NCBI RefSeq assembly: GCF_021545335.1
Contig: NZ_CP089312.1
Span: 5,332,001 to 5,396,000, forward strand
Reading direction: 5' to 3'
Source of the DNA: Streptomyces sp. GQFP
GTDB lineage: Bacteria; Actinomycetota; Actinomycetes; Streptomycetales; Streptomycetaceae
DNA: 64,000 nucleotides
The notes under the pieces were generated by a model. That model saw nothing but the letters and a program-made list of their open reading frames with translations. It searched no databases and had not been told where the DNA came from. Made by a program: the position numbers and the translations under genes. Of the stretch, positions 55,759 to 64,000 are shown in pieces (within the stretch, counting starts at the first letter, position 1; each line of letters starts with the position of its first letter).

Positions 55759-57363
55759 TTACGGGGGTGGGGTGGACGCGGGTGAGGAGGACGGCGAGGG
55801 CGAGGGGACCGGTGTCGCGCCCGGCTGGTTCTCCTTCGGGAGATGGCGGCTCACCTCCGCCGTCGTCAGTCCGAGGCCGCCCAGTTTGATCTCGTCCCAG
55901 GCCTGGAGGCGACGCGTGTCGCGGTCGAAGTAGAGGACGGACGTCTCGATCTGGTCCGGGTTCCGCTTCTCCAGCGCGCGCAGCCCGCTGCCGCCCGTCG
56001 AGCCCTCGATACGCAGCCTCGTGCCCTTCTGCATGACCTCCATCTCCGCGTGGTGGAGGTGTCCGGCCAGGACGAGCGGGACCACGCCGTCGGTCCGCCG
56101 GGCCGCGTCCGGCTCGTGGACCATCGCGATGTCGACCGGTGTGCCCAGGGTCCGCTGGTCGCGGATGGCCGAGGCCAGCCGGTCGCCCGCCACCTCCTGG
56201 TCCTGGCCGCCGTCCTCCTCGCCCGCCGAGCGGTCCGGGGTGAACGCCGGGTCGCCGATGCCCGCGAAGCGCAGCCCTCCGACGGTGACCGAGCGGCCCT
56301 CGTCCAGGACCTGCACGTTCTTCATGCGCTGCAGATAGCGCTGGGTGAGCTGCGAGTCGTGGTTGCCCCGGACCCAGACGTACGGGGCCCCGAGGTCCTT
56401 GATCGGGTCCAGGAAGCCGTTCTCGGCCGCCGTGCCGTGGTCCATGGTGTCGCCGGTGTCGACGATGACGTTGATCTTGTACTGCTCCACCAGCGACGCG
56501 ATGATCTTCCAGCTCGCCGGGTTGAGATGGATGTCCGAGACATGCAGGACCCGGATCGTGGCGGGGTCCGGCTGGTAGGTCGGGAGCGTGGAGGTGACGT
56601 CGTACAGCTTCGTCATGTTCGTCACCAGGCGCGCCAACTCCTTCTGGTAGATGTCGAATTCGGTGACGATGCTGCGCGCGTTGCCGACCAGGGAGGGGGC
56701 GGAGGAGAGGAGCCCGGAGAACTTCGGTTCGAGGACCGATTTGGGGTTCCAGGTCGCGTACGCCGTCGCTCCCGACGCCATCAGGAGGGTGAGGGCGAGG
56801 CCGCCGGCCGCCAGGGCCCGGCGGGGGCGGCGGTAGACCACGAGGCCGAGGGCGGTGGCTCCGGAGACGACGGCCACGCAGGAGCGTACGGCCAGGTCGA
56901 GGGTGCCGTGGCCGACGTCCTGGGCCACCTCGTCCTGAAGGCCGGACAGGCGTTCGGGGTGGTCGACGAGGGCCTGGGCGCGGACCGGGTCCAGCTGGTC
57001 GACGTTGACGTCGAGGCGGACGGGCGCGGTGTGGCTGCTCAGTTCGAGGGCCCCCAGCGGGGAGACGTTGATCTTCGTGCCACCGGTGAGGGAGGGACGA
57101 AGGGTCATCGTCGTGTTCATCGGGCCGACCGGCGCGCGTACGTTGCCGACGATCAGCAGCCCCAGCCAGGCACCCAGAAGGACCACCGCGACCAGGCCCA
57201 GCACGCGGGTCCAGGGGTGCGGCTGATGGACCAGCTCGGCGGCCGGATGCGCGCGGCGGGCGCGGTAGCGGCCGGTGAGGGCGGTCAAGGGGCGGGTGAG
57301 GGAGCGGGGGTTGGTGGGGCGGGTGCTTCGGGGGTGCGGGGTGTTGGCGGGTACGCGTGCCAT
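55759..57363 (-). CDS. Membrane-anchored metallophosphoesterase
   Basis: 534 residues. Two membrane helices (VLGLVAVVLLGAWLGLLIVG at about 50-70; ALAAGGLALTLLMASGATAY at about 185-205) flank an extracytoplasmic domain. The calcineurin-like phosphoesterase domain (about 270-480) has VLHVSDIHLNPASW (D-x-H), VDTGDTMDHG (GDxxD-like), WVRGNHDSQ (GNHD) and LAGHLHHAE (GHxH). The C-terminus is Pro/Ser-rich. It hydrolyses phosphoesters with two metals; the substrate is unknown. I chose the ATG at 57363; further upstream the frame is basic, overlaps the divergent gene and is not used. Confidence 0.9.
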   Translation of the reverse strand: MARVPANTPHPRSTRPTNPRSLTRPLTALTGRYRARRAHPAAELVHQPHPWTRVLGLVAVVLLGAWLGLLIVGNVRAPVGPMNTTMTLRPSLTGGTKINVSPLGALELSSHTAPVRLDVNVDQLDPVRAQALVDHPERLSGLQDEVAQDVGHGTLDLAVRSCVAVVSGATALGLVVYRRPRRALAAGGLALTLLMASGATAYATWNPKSVLEPKFSGLLSSAPSLVGNARSIVTEFDIYQKELARLVTNMTKLYDVTSTLPTYQPDPATIRVLHVSDIHLNPASWKIIASLVEQYKINVIVDTGDTMDHGTAAENGFLDPIKDLGAPYVWVRGNHDSQLTQRYLQRMKNVQVLDEGRSVTVGGLRFAGIGDPAFTPDRSAGEEDGGQDQEVAGDRLASAIRDQRTLGTPVDIAMVHEPDAARRTDGVVPLVLAGHLHHAEMEVMQKGTRLRIEGSTGGSGLRALEKRNPDQIETSVLYFDRDTRRLQAWDEIKLGGLGLTTAEVSRHLPKENQPGATPVPSPSPSSSPASTPPP

Positions 57364-57490
57364 TGGTCCCGTATGCCCAAGGGGCGGCGCGGCTATGCGG
57401 GGCGGTGTCGTCCGTACGGCCGGGGCGGTGACTCTCGTACGGCCCGGTCCGTAGCCCCCGTACGGCCGACTAATACCGGACAATGGGCGT

Positions 57491-57841
57491 GTGCTGGAGA
57501 TGACGCGCGAGGAGTTCGAGGAACTGGTCGCCCAGGCGCTGGACCGCATTCCGCCTGAGCTGACGCGGCTGATGGACAACGTCGCGGTGTTCGTCGAGGA
57601 CGAGCCGCCGACGGACGATCCCGAGCTGCTCGGGCTCTACGAGGGGACGCCGTTGACCGATCGAGGGGAGTGGTACGCGGGGGTGCTGCCCGACCGGATC
57701 ACGATCTACCGGGGGCCGACCCTGCGGATGTGCGAGACCCGGGACGACGTGGTCGCGGAGACCGAGGTGACCGTCGTGCACGAGATCGCCCACCACTTCG
57801 GGATCGACGACGAGCGGCTGCATGCTCTGGGGTACGGCTGA
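57491..57841 (+). CDS. Zincin-like metallopeptidase family protein
   Basis: 116 residues from GTG at 57491. The zinc site VTVVHEIAHHFGIDDERLHA (HExxH, with a downstream Asp/Glu) is near the C-terminus. The N-terminal MTREEFEELVAQALDRIPPE and VEDEPPTDDPELLGLYEGTP are typical of the compact DUF1025-like metallopeptidases. The biological substrate is unknown. TAATAC at 57471-57476 is a plausible -10, which would put the start point very near the GTG. It is divergent from the metallophosphoesterase. Confidence 0.88.
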   Translation: MLEMTREEFEELVAQALDRIPPELTRLMDNVAVFVEDEPPTDDPELLGLYEGTPLTDRGEWYAGVLPDRITIYRGPTLRMCETRDDVVAETEVTVVHEIAHHFGIDDERLHALGYG

Positions 57842-58284
57842 GGGGCTGAGGGGCTGAGGCCGGGGAGGTCGGTGGGCCGGGCGCCCCGCTGCTCGGCCAG
57901 CACCGCCCGCCTCATTTGCCCGGGGACGTCAGCTGTAGCCGGTCCGGGTTGGCGCTGGCCGCCTGGTCATCCTGATCATCGCGGCCGGTCGGTGTCTGGT
58001 GCCCGGGCGTCACGTTCGTCGGGTGGCAGGGGTGGAGGGTTCACCTCCGGGGGCACGGTCGGTGGGCCGGGGCGTTGGATGCGGCCCGTTCCAGGGGGCG
58101 TTGCTCGGCTGCTCATCGCGGCCGGGCGGGGCGTCGGCTGATGCCGGGGTGCCGGGATGCCGTGTTCGCCCGGCGGCCGTGACGGGCCGGGGCGTGCAGA
58201 GGCTCTTGTGGGGCGCGTGTCTTCTTGTGGGCGACGGGAGTTGAGCACGTTGACTCCTCGACTCTCCACCGGAGGTGGCTGCCC
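57842..58284. other. Gene-free gap with short repeats
   Basis: Short GGGGCTGA repeats directly follow the metallopeptidase stop. GATCATCGCGGCCGG (about 57974-57988) recurs in part as CTCATCGCGGCCGG near 58115. Open frames here lack protein-like composition. The last 40 bases hold the ribosome site of the lipoprotein gene. Confidence 0.45.
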
Positions 58285-58851
58285 GTGCGCCCCTTGCATG
58301 TACCTGTCCGACTGGCCGCCACCGTCGTGGCCGTCGCAGCCGCAGCCGGCTGTATGAGCGTGGGTGACGACGACGGCGGCCGGGTCAAGCCCTCCCACTC
58401 CGCGGGGCAGAAGGGCGGCGAGGCGCCCGACGGGGGCGCTGCGGTGACCGGTGGTGGTGGTTCCGGGTGGGCCGGCGGGTCCGACGGCGGCGGCAAGCGC
58501 GGGCACGGGAAGGGCAAGGGGGACTCGAAGGGGGCCAGTGGGGCGCCCGTCTCTCCCGGTGCCTCGCCCTCCGCCGGGCACAGCGTGCCGGCGTCGGCGC
58601 CCGCCAAGCCGGGCGGTGGCAGCGCCGGGCCCGTCGTCCCCGGGGAGCCCACGCCGACGAAGGCGCAGCCGACGCCGACGAAGACCGCCGAGCCGGAACC
58701 GGAGCCGCCTGTGGAATCGCCCACACCGCCGCCGCCCCCGCCGTCCTCCCCGGTCGCGGAACCGTCGTCCTCGGCGCACGAACCACCACAACAGGCCCAG
58801 CCGCAACTGCTGACTCGGGAGCCTGCACCGGAGGCCGGCTCACCTGTCTAG
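58285..58851 (+). CDS. Proline/glycine-rich lipoprotein
   Basis: 188 residues from GTG at 58285, with GGAGGTGG upstream. The signal peptide VRPLHVPVRLAATVVAVAAA leads to a lipobox-like AAAGC (Cys at about 24). The mature chain is low complexity: Gly/Lys-rich (GGGKRGHGKGKGDSKG), then Pro/Thr-rich repeats (TPTKAQPTPTKTAEPEPEPP). It is probably an unfolded wall-spanning linker. No catalytic domain is seen. Confidence 0.65.
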   Translation: MRPLHVPVRLAATVVAVAAAAGCMSVGDDDGGRVKPSHSAGQKGGEAPDGGAAVTGGGGSGWAGGSDGGGKRGHGKGKGDSKGASGAPVSPGASPSAGHSVPASAPAKPGGGSAGPVVPGEPTPTKAQPTPTKTAEPEPEPPVESPTPPPPPPSSPVAEPSSSAHEPPQQAQPQLLTREPAPEAGSPV

Positions 58852-59087
58852 ACAGGAAGGTCCGGGAGGGCGCTGACCTGCGAGGACGGTACCCAGTTTG
58901 CCTAAGGGGGTGGTGGGTGCGTATGGTGGTAGATCGTTTGATCCCATTGCCTGGCGCCTTGAATAGACGCGCCGCGTGTGGCGCGTACTCTCCCTTGCCG
59001 TGGCTGACCGCATTGAGGCGGTCGAATTGCGAAATCACGGAGTTGACGGGCGCGTGCCGACGAGACTCCGGAAGGTTTCGCATTCGC
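58852..59087 (+). promoter_or_regulatory. Promoter and long leader of the DEAD-box helicase gene
   Basis: TTGCCT (58897-58902) with TATGGT (58922-58927) is a plausible promoter, giving a leader of about 155 nt. Within it, GACGCGCCGCGTGTGGCGCG (58967-58986) can fold into a small hairpin. Long leaders are common in cold-inducible RNA helicase genes, but regulation is not shown here. Confidence 0.4.
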
Positions 59088-61373
59088 ATGTCCATTTCCA
59101 GTACTGATCACATCGTCGTGCCCGAGAACGACGAGGTCATCGACCTCGACGCCGTCGAGACGACCGACACCGACACCACCGCCGACGTCACCGACGCCGA
59201 GGCCGGCGAGCCGCAGGTCACCTTCAGTGACCTCGGTCTCCCCGAGAACGTCGTGCGCAAGCTCGCGCAGAACGGTGTGACCAGCCCCTTCCCGATCCAG
59301 GCGGCGACCATCCCGGACGCCCTGGCCGGCAAGGACATCCTCGGTCGGGGCCGTACCGGCTCCGGCAAGACCCTCTCGTTCGGTCTGCCCGTGCTGGCGC
59401 GTCTCGCCGGCGGCCAGACCGAGAAGAAGAAGCCCCGCGCGATCATCCTCACGCCGACCCGTGAACTCGCGATGCAGGTTGCGGACGCGCTCCAGCCCTA
59501 CGGCGACGTCGTCGGCCTGAAGATGAAGGTCGTCTGCGGCGGTACGTCGATGGGCAACCAGATCTACGCCCTGGAGCGCGGCGTCGACATCCTCGTCGCC
59601 ACGCCGGGTCGCCTCCGCGACATCATCAACCGCGGCGCCTGCTCCCTGCAGAACGTCGAGGTCGCAGTCCTCGACGAGGCCGACCAGATGTCCGACCTGG
59701 GCTTCCTGCCCGAGGTCACCGAGCTGCTCGACCAGATCCCCGGCGGCGGCCAGCGCATGCTGTTCTCGGCCACGATGGAGAACGAGATCTCCACGCTGGT
59801 CAAGCGCTACCTGACCAACCCGGTCACGCACGAGGTCGACAGCGCGCAGGGCAACGTCACGACGATGTCCCACCACATCCTCATCGTGAAGCCCAAGGAC
59901 AAGGCGCCGGTCACGGCCGCGATCGCCTCCCGCAAGGGCCGCACGATCATCTTCGTCCGCACGCAGCTCGGCGCCGACCGTGTCGCCGAGCAGCTCATCG
60001 AGTCGGGCGTCAAGGCCGACGCCCTGCACGGCGGTATGACCCAGGGCGCCCGCACCCGGACCCTGGCCGACTTCAAGGACGGTTACGTCAACGTCCTCGT
60101 CGCCACCGACGTCGCCGCTCGCGGTATCCACGTCGACGGCATCGACCTGGTCCTGAACGTGGACCCGGCCGGCGACCACAAGGACTACCTGCACCGCGCG
60201 GGCCGCACGGCGCGTGCCGGCCGCACGGGCACGGTCGTATCCCTCTCCCTCCCGCACCAGCGGCGCCAGATCTTCCGCCTCATGGAGGACGCGGGCGTCG
60301 ACGCCGGGCGTCACATCATCCAGGGCGGCGCGGCCTTCGAGCCGGACGTGGCCGAGATCACCGGTGCCCGTTCGATGACCGAGGTCCAGGCGGAGTCCGC
60401 GGGCAACGCCGCCCAGCAGGCCGAGCGTGAGGTCTCGCAGCTCACCAAGGAGCTGGAGCGTGCCACGCGGCGCGCCTCCGAACTCCGCGAGGAGGCCGAC
60501 CGCCTGACGGCGCGTGCGGCCCGCGAGCGGGGCGAGGACCCGGAGGCGGCTGTCGCCGCGGTCGCGGCTGTGGCCGAGGCCGCCGCTGTCGAGGCCGCCG
60601 CCGCTGCGGAGGCTCCGGTGCGCGAGGAGCCGCGTCAGCAGCGTGACGAGCGGGGCAACTACGAGCGTCGCGAGCGTCCGTCGGGTGGCTTCAACCGCGA
60701 CAACCGTGACAACGACCGTGGTGGCCGTTCCTTCGAGCGCCGTGACGAGCGTTCCTCGGGCGGCTTCCGCCGCGACGACCGTCGTGACGGTGGCGGCGAC
60801 CGTGGTGGCTTCCGCCGCGACGACCGCCCGTCGGGTGGCTTCAACCGTGACCGTGACGGCGACCGTGGCGGCCGTTCGTTCGACCGCCGTGACGAGCGTC
60901 CCGCGGGCGGTGGCTTCCGCCGCGACAACGACCGTCCCACCGGCGGTGACCGTGGCGGTTTCCGCCGCGACGACCGCCCCTCGGGTGGCTTCCGCCGCGA
61001 CGACCGTCCGTCGGGTGGCTTCAACCGTGACCGTGACGGCGACCGTGGCGGCCGTTCGTTCGACCGCCGTGACGAGCGTCCCGCCGGTGGCGGTTTCCGC
61101 CGCGACAACGACCGTCCGGCCAGTGGTGACCGTGGTGGCTTCCGCCGCGACGACCGCCCGGCCACCGGTCACCGTGGCAGCGACCGCCCCTTCAACCGCG
61201 ACCGCCAGGGCGACCGCCCCACCGGCGGCGGCTTCCGCTCCGGCGGCCACGACCGCCCGTACGGCCGCCGCGACGACCACCGTGGCACGGGTTCGGGCTC
61301 CGGCTCGGGCACCGGCACCGGTTCCTCCTTCGGCCGCCGCGACGAGAAGCCGCGCTGGAAGCGCAACGGCTGA
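59088..61373 (+). CDS. DEAD-box RNA helicase with RG-rich C-terminal tail
   Basis: 761 residues from the ATG at 59088. A short acidic leader precedes the Q-motif (TFSDLGLPENVVRKLAQNGV, FPIQ). Then: motif I GRGRTGSGKTLSF (about 84-96), Ia PTRELA, Ib TPGRL, II VLDEADQM, III SAT, IV TIIFVRT, V VATDVAARGIHVDGIDLVLN and VI HRAGRTARAGRTG. A coiled stretch at about 430-490 is followed by 240 residues of repeated RRD-DRP-SGGF and DRGG-RSFDRRDERP units that bind RNA. Such proteins unwind mRNA or rRNA, often in cold or stress. A strong hairpin ends the transcript. Confidence 0.94.
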   Translation: MSISSTDHIVVPENDEVIDLDAVETTDTDTTADVTDAEAGEPQVTFSDLGLPENVVRKLAQNGVTSPFPIQAATIPDALAGKDILGRGRTGSGKTLSFGLPVLARLAGGQTEKKKPRAIILTPTRELAMQVADALQPYGDVVGLKMKVVCGGTSMGNQIYALERGVDILVATPGRLRDIINRGACSLQNVEVAVLDEADQMSDLGFLPEVTELLDQIPGGGQRMLFSATMENEISTLVKRYLTNPVTHEVDSAQGNVTTMSHHILIVKPKDKAPVTAAIASRKGRTIIFVRTQLGADRVAEQLIESGVKADALHGGMTQGARTRTLADFKDGYVNVLVATDVAARGIHVDGIDLVLNVDPAGDHKDYLHRAGRTARAGRTGTVVSLSLPHQRRQIFRLMEDAGVDAGRHIIQGGAAFEPDVAEITGARSMTEVQAESAGNAAQQAEREVSQLTKELERATRRASELREEADRLTARAARERGEDPEAAVAAVAAVAEAAAVEAAAAAEAPVREEPRQQRDERGNYERRERPSGGFNRDNRDNDRGGRSFERRDERSSGGFRRDDRRDGGGDRGGFRRDDRPSGGFNRDRDGDRGGRSFDRRDERPAGGGFRRDNDRPTGGDRGGFRRDDRPSGGFRRDDRPSGGFNRDRDGDRGGRSFDRRDERPAGGGFRRDNDRPASGDRGGFRRDDRPATGHRGSDRPFNRDRQGDRPTGGGFRSGGHDRPYGRRDDHRGTGSGSGSGTGTGSSFGRRDEKPRWKRNG
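60834..61083 (+). repeat. 180-bp internal duplication in the helicase tail
   Basis: The 70 bases at 60834-60903 recur at 61014-61083 almost without change, offset by 180 bp. They encode the same GGFNRDRDGDRGGRSFDRRD block. It is a recent in-frame duplication within the RG-rich region. Confidence 0.8.
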
Positions 61374-61422
61374 TCATCACCCGGTCGTCGGCCGGTCACT
61401 GAGTGATCGCTGACTGATTGGT

Positions 61423-61458
61423 GAAGGGCCCGTACGACTCCGGTCGTACGGGCCCTTC
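61423..61458 (+). terminator. Helicase terminator hairpin
   Basis: GAAGGGCCCGTACGAC and GTCGTACGGGCCCTTC form a perfect 16-bp stem with a TCCG loop, 50 bp after the stop codon. Confidence 0.85.
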
Positions 61459-61593
61459 GTCGTTCCGAAAATCCCTCCGACCTCACAAGTGCCCACTGAT
61501 AGGCTCCCGTTGCTCTGCTCAGGGCATGCACATCTCAAGCCCACCTGGTGCACAGGTCGAGGGCTGTCGAGGGTCGAGGGGCCGGGGGGTTCC

Positions 61594-64000
61594 GTGAAGG
61601 GCCGTGGTTTCGTGCGCGGTATTTCGGCGCGTGGTCGTATGGGGCGTATGGGGCGTACGGGGAGACGTGCGGGTGTCGCCGTCGCCGCGTCCGTTGTTCT
61701 CGGGGCCGGGTTGAGCCCCTTGCTGCCGTCGGATTCGGCGGTGGCGGACGAGCCGCAGTCGGCGCAGGAGACGGTGGTGCCGACGGCGTTCAGGAGCTAC
61801 GGCCTGGAAGCGACGTTCCGGGCGTCGTCGACCCACAATGGCCACGACGCCGCCGGGGCACAGGGCGTGTTCCACACCCTGGAGGGTGCGACCGGCCTGC
61901 TGTGGACGCGTTACGCGGACGGCGAGTCGGTGAGTGTTCCGACGGCGCCCGCGGGGACGGTGCCGTTGACGACCGGCACGGATGTCCTGGCGTACAGGCA
62001 CGCCGACGGACGGGTCGACTTCTGGGACGCGACCGACGGCACCAGCCGCAGCCTTCAGATCCCGGCCGGCCTCGCCAACCTCACGTCCTACGACAACCTG
62101 ACGATCGCCTACGAGATGGTGACCGGCGAGGACGGCACGGCCACCCGAGTCATGCATCTGCTGACGCCGGGGCCGGACGGGACCACTGGGAACGTGACGG
62201 TCGCGGGCGGTCCGACCGGCCTACTCCTCGGGGCGGCGGCCGGCGCCGATGCCGAGACGCTGTACTTCCGTGCGTCCGTGGACGGGCAGACGGGCCTGGC
62301 CGCCGTGGACCGCGCGACCGGTGAGGTGCGGGGCTGGAGCGGCCCGCTCCCCGTTGAGTACTACAAGGTGAACCTGGGCGGTGGCAGGGTCGTCGTCTCC
62401 GCCACCGACAAGGCCACGGTCCTGGTGTTCCCCCGCGACCTGTCGGCGGCGCCCGCCGAGGTCAGGCTCCAGGGCGTCAGCGACGGGTCGAACGCCACTT
62501 TCTCCCTGGCCGTCGTCGGCGACTGGCTGATCAACGGGGCCTACTCGACGACCGCGCAGCCCATTTCGGGCGGCGAACAGGTGACCCTGCTGCGGTCGTC
62601 GGGGAACGCGACCGCAGCAGGCCCCGGCGGCACCGCTGTGAAGATCGGTACCGGCACCGGCGCCCGGGGCATCCAGCGCATCACCCCGGACGCGGACGGC
62701 GGCCCGCCCGTCGTCACGCTGGTCAAGGCCCTGCCCAATCCGCCGATGCAGATCCAGGGACTGTCCCTGGAGCAGGGGCGGCTCGTCGTTCTGGAGCGGT
62801 ACAACACCGTCATACGCGCCGCCATGGTGAGGACGGTCTCCCCGTCCGGCACCCCCGAGTTCGGCGAGCGCACCGGGTTCGGCGGTCATGTCCCCATCGC
62901 CACCTGTGCCGCCACCGACGTCGCCTGCGCCCAGGTCCAGGGGATGGCCGACGGCCGTATCGCCTGGCTCGCACACGACGAGACCACCGACCGGATCAGG
63001 GTCGACAGACCGGGTGCGAACGGCCTCTGGGAGCGCACCGGGCTGCCCCAGGGCGGACAGATCACCGATGTCTCGGGCCGGTACCTGCTCTACACAGCGC
63101 CCACTCGGCAGGACGTCTACCGGATCGGTGACGACGGCGCTCCGGCCGTCACCCGCACCCCTGGCCCCGCCGCCCTCTCCGGCGACGTCCTGTGGTCGAC
63201 CGGCGCGACCCCGGGCAGCGTCACGGCGTACGACCTGACCGCGAAGAAGACCACCGAGACCCTCACCACCGACGCCGGCTGCGCCCCCACCGAACTCCAG
63301 GCGCTCGGCCGCTGGTTGTACTGGACCTGCGACGGCAGGGCGGGCGTTTACGACCGCACCGCGCGGACGTCCGTGCCCGTGCCCGTCGGCGAGGCCAAGC
63401 TCGGGGACGGATACGTCGTCACACACGACCGGCAGGCCGGGAAGCTGACCCTCACCACGGTCGCCGACGGCACGCCCGCGAGCCGGATCATCGGCGAGCT
63501 GCCCGACACCGGGGTCTCGCAGCGGGACGTGCGCTGGACCGTGGACGAGTCCGGGGCCAACGCCGCATACGTGGACGGAGAGGAGCGCGTGCACCTCGTA
63601 CCGTCCGGAGTGCCGCAGCAGCCGCTGCGCCTGCTGGCGCCTGCCGTGCGTTTCCCGTTCGCCAAGGTGCGGGGGTACGGCGTGACGCCGGATCCACTGG
63701 TCACCGTGCTGCTGTCGAAGCCGTCCGGGTCCTGGCGGCTGACGGTACGGAACCGGGCCACGGGGAAGGTCGTCGACACCGTCGACGGCGGCGCCGCGCG
63801 CGGTGAGCTGACGGTGGGTTGGGGCGGCCTGCTGGGGAATTACGGGGGCTCCGGGTTCCACCCGAACGGCTCGTACGACTGGACGCTGAGCGTCACTCCG
63901 GCGGACGGCGTCGGAGCGCCGGCGGAGGTGCGGGGCACCGTGGGGCTGTCGCGCGGCAGCGCGGTGCGCCACGACTACGTGGGCGGCCCCGGCTGGCAGT
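61594..64000 (+). CDS. Secreted beta-propeller protein with FlgD-Ig-like domain (3' end outside the window)
   Basis: At least 802 residues, continuing past the right edge. From the GTG at 61594 a basic start (KGRGFVRGISARGRMGRMGR) leads into a hydrophobic stretch (AGVAVAASVVLGAGLSPLLP) and a likely cleavage near AVADEP, so it is exported. The mature part is a run of short beta-strand repeats with the pattern DRxTGE/GRxxxx (GLAAVDRATGEVRGWSG, GVYDRTARTSVPVPVG), as in beta-propellers. Near residue 740, TVGWGGLLGNYGGSGFHPNG and SYDWTLSVTP resemble the FlgD Ig-like domain of such Streptomyces proteins. The role is unknown. Confidence 0.7.
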   Translation, partial: MKGRGFVRGISARGRMGRMGRTGRRAGVAVAASVVLGAGLSPLLPSDSAVADEPQSAQETVVPTAFRSYGLEATFRASSTHNGHDAAGAQGVFHTLEGATGLLWTRYADGESVSVPTAPAGTVPLTTGTDVLAYRHADGRVDFWDATDGTSRSLQIPAGLANLTSYDNLTIAYEMVTGEDGTATRVMHLLTPGPDGTTGNVTVAGGPTGLLLGAAAGADAETLYFRASVDGQTGLAAVDRATGEVRGWSGPLPVEYYKVNLGGGRVVVSATDKATVLVFPRDLSAAPAEVRLQGVSDGSNATFSLAVVGDWLINGAYSTTAQPISGGEQVTLLRSSGNATAAGPGGTAVKIGTGTGARGIQRITPDADGGPPVVTLVKALPNPPMQIQGLSLEQGRLVVLERYNTVIRAAMVRTVSPSGTPEFGERTGFGGHVPIATCAATDVACAQVQGMADGRIAWLAHDETTDRIRVDRPGANGLWERTGLPQGGQITDVSGRYLLYTAPTRQDVYRIGDDGAPAVTRTPGPAALSGDVLWSTGATPGSVTAYDLTAKKTTETLTTDAGCAPTELQALGRWLYWTCDGRAGVYDRTARTSVPVPVGEAKLGDGYVVTHDRQAGKLTLTTVADGTPASRIIGELPDTGVSQRDVRWTVDESGANAAYVDGEERVHLVPSGVPQQPLRLLAPAVRFPFAKVRGYGVTPDPLVTVLLSKPSGSWRLTVRNRATGKVVDTVDGGAARGELTVGWGGLLGNYGGSGFHPNGSYDWTLSVTPADGVGAPAEVRGTVGLSRGSAVRHDYVGGPGWQ

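Noticed and set aside
58902-61280. 792-residue Thr/Val-rich frame antisense to the DEAD-box helicase
   Set aside because: The repeats mirror the RG-rich tail in antisense; no start signals.

Overview
The window is chromosomal DNA from a Streptomyces-type actinomycete. The signs are very high GC with third-position bias, many GTG starts and probable leaderless transcripts, the developmental regulator BldC, an Lsr2-family nucleoid protein, XRE/DUF397 pairs, a Streptomyces-type parS site, and the gene order dnaX-purD ... purC ... lsr2-purSQL ... purF-purM-DUF3073-vdh-bldC-hrpA, which I recall as the core arrangement in this genus (from memory, not searched).

Layout. 0-6.8 kb: the end of a GntR/ABC operon, a GT-C-like membrane protein carrying a rare TTA codon, a Tat-secreted beta-helix protein, and a PAS-GAF-PP2C-ATPase sensor phosphatase translationally coupled to a small secreted inhibitor-like protein. 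7.1-17.6 kb: an integrated island bounded by a perfect 38-bp direct repeat whose right copy contains the 3' end of tRNA-Ser(GGA). It holds a VapBC toxin-antitoxin pair, a WYL/helicase-associated protein, a frameshifted Mrr-type endonuclease remnant, a three-gene oxidoreductase/DUF3556/AMP-ligase operon divergent from a PucR regulator, and a decayed integrase next to the tRNA. 17.6-27.3 kb: tRNA-Ser, SRP RNA, a histidine-phosphatase remnant, dnaX, purD, a degenerate M48-like membrane protein, a dimethylformamidase-like protein (with a TTA codon) and purC. 27.3-31.6 kb: a DesKR-like two-component system with an ABC-2 exporter, flanked by near-identical tRNA-Gly copies, then tRNA-Gly(TCC). 31.6-43.5 kb: lsr2, the coupled purS-purQ-purL operon, GNAT and zinc-ribbon genes, XRE/DUF397 genes (one DUF397 gene frameshifted), a DinB/MDMPI-like gene, a seven-unit 22-bp tandem array, a META-domain lipoprotein, purF and purM. 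43.7-53.2 kb: DUF3073, valine dehydrogenase, bldC with a long structured leader, DUF6274, hrpA, and a tRNA-Phe/parS/tRNA-Asp cluster. 53.4-64 kb: CsbD, a STAS-ANTAR fusion, a small HTH regulator, tRNA-Glu, a metallophosphoesterase, a zinc metallopeptidase, a lipoprotein, a DEAD-box helicase with an RG-rich tail, and the start of a secreted beta-propeller/FlgD-Ig-like protein.

How it fits together. Seven purine genes (purD, C, S, Q, L, F, M) are spread over about 23 kb in four transcription units separated by unrelated genes. Together they cover most steps from PRPP to SAICAR. DnaX, SRP RNA, HrpA, the DEAD-box helicase, the tRNAs and parS are core housekeeping functions. The island is the clearest horizontally acquired block and the best place to look for undescribed biology, particularly its FAD-oxidoreductase/DUF3556/acyl-CoA-ligase operon. 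All family names come from reading motifs by eye; no database search was run.
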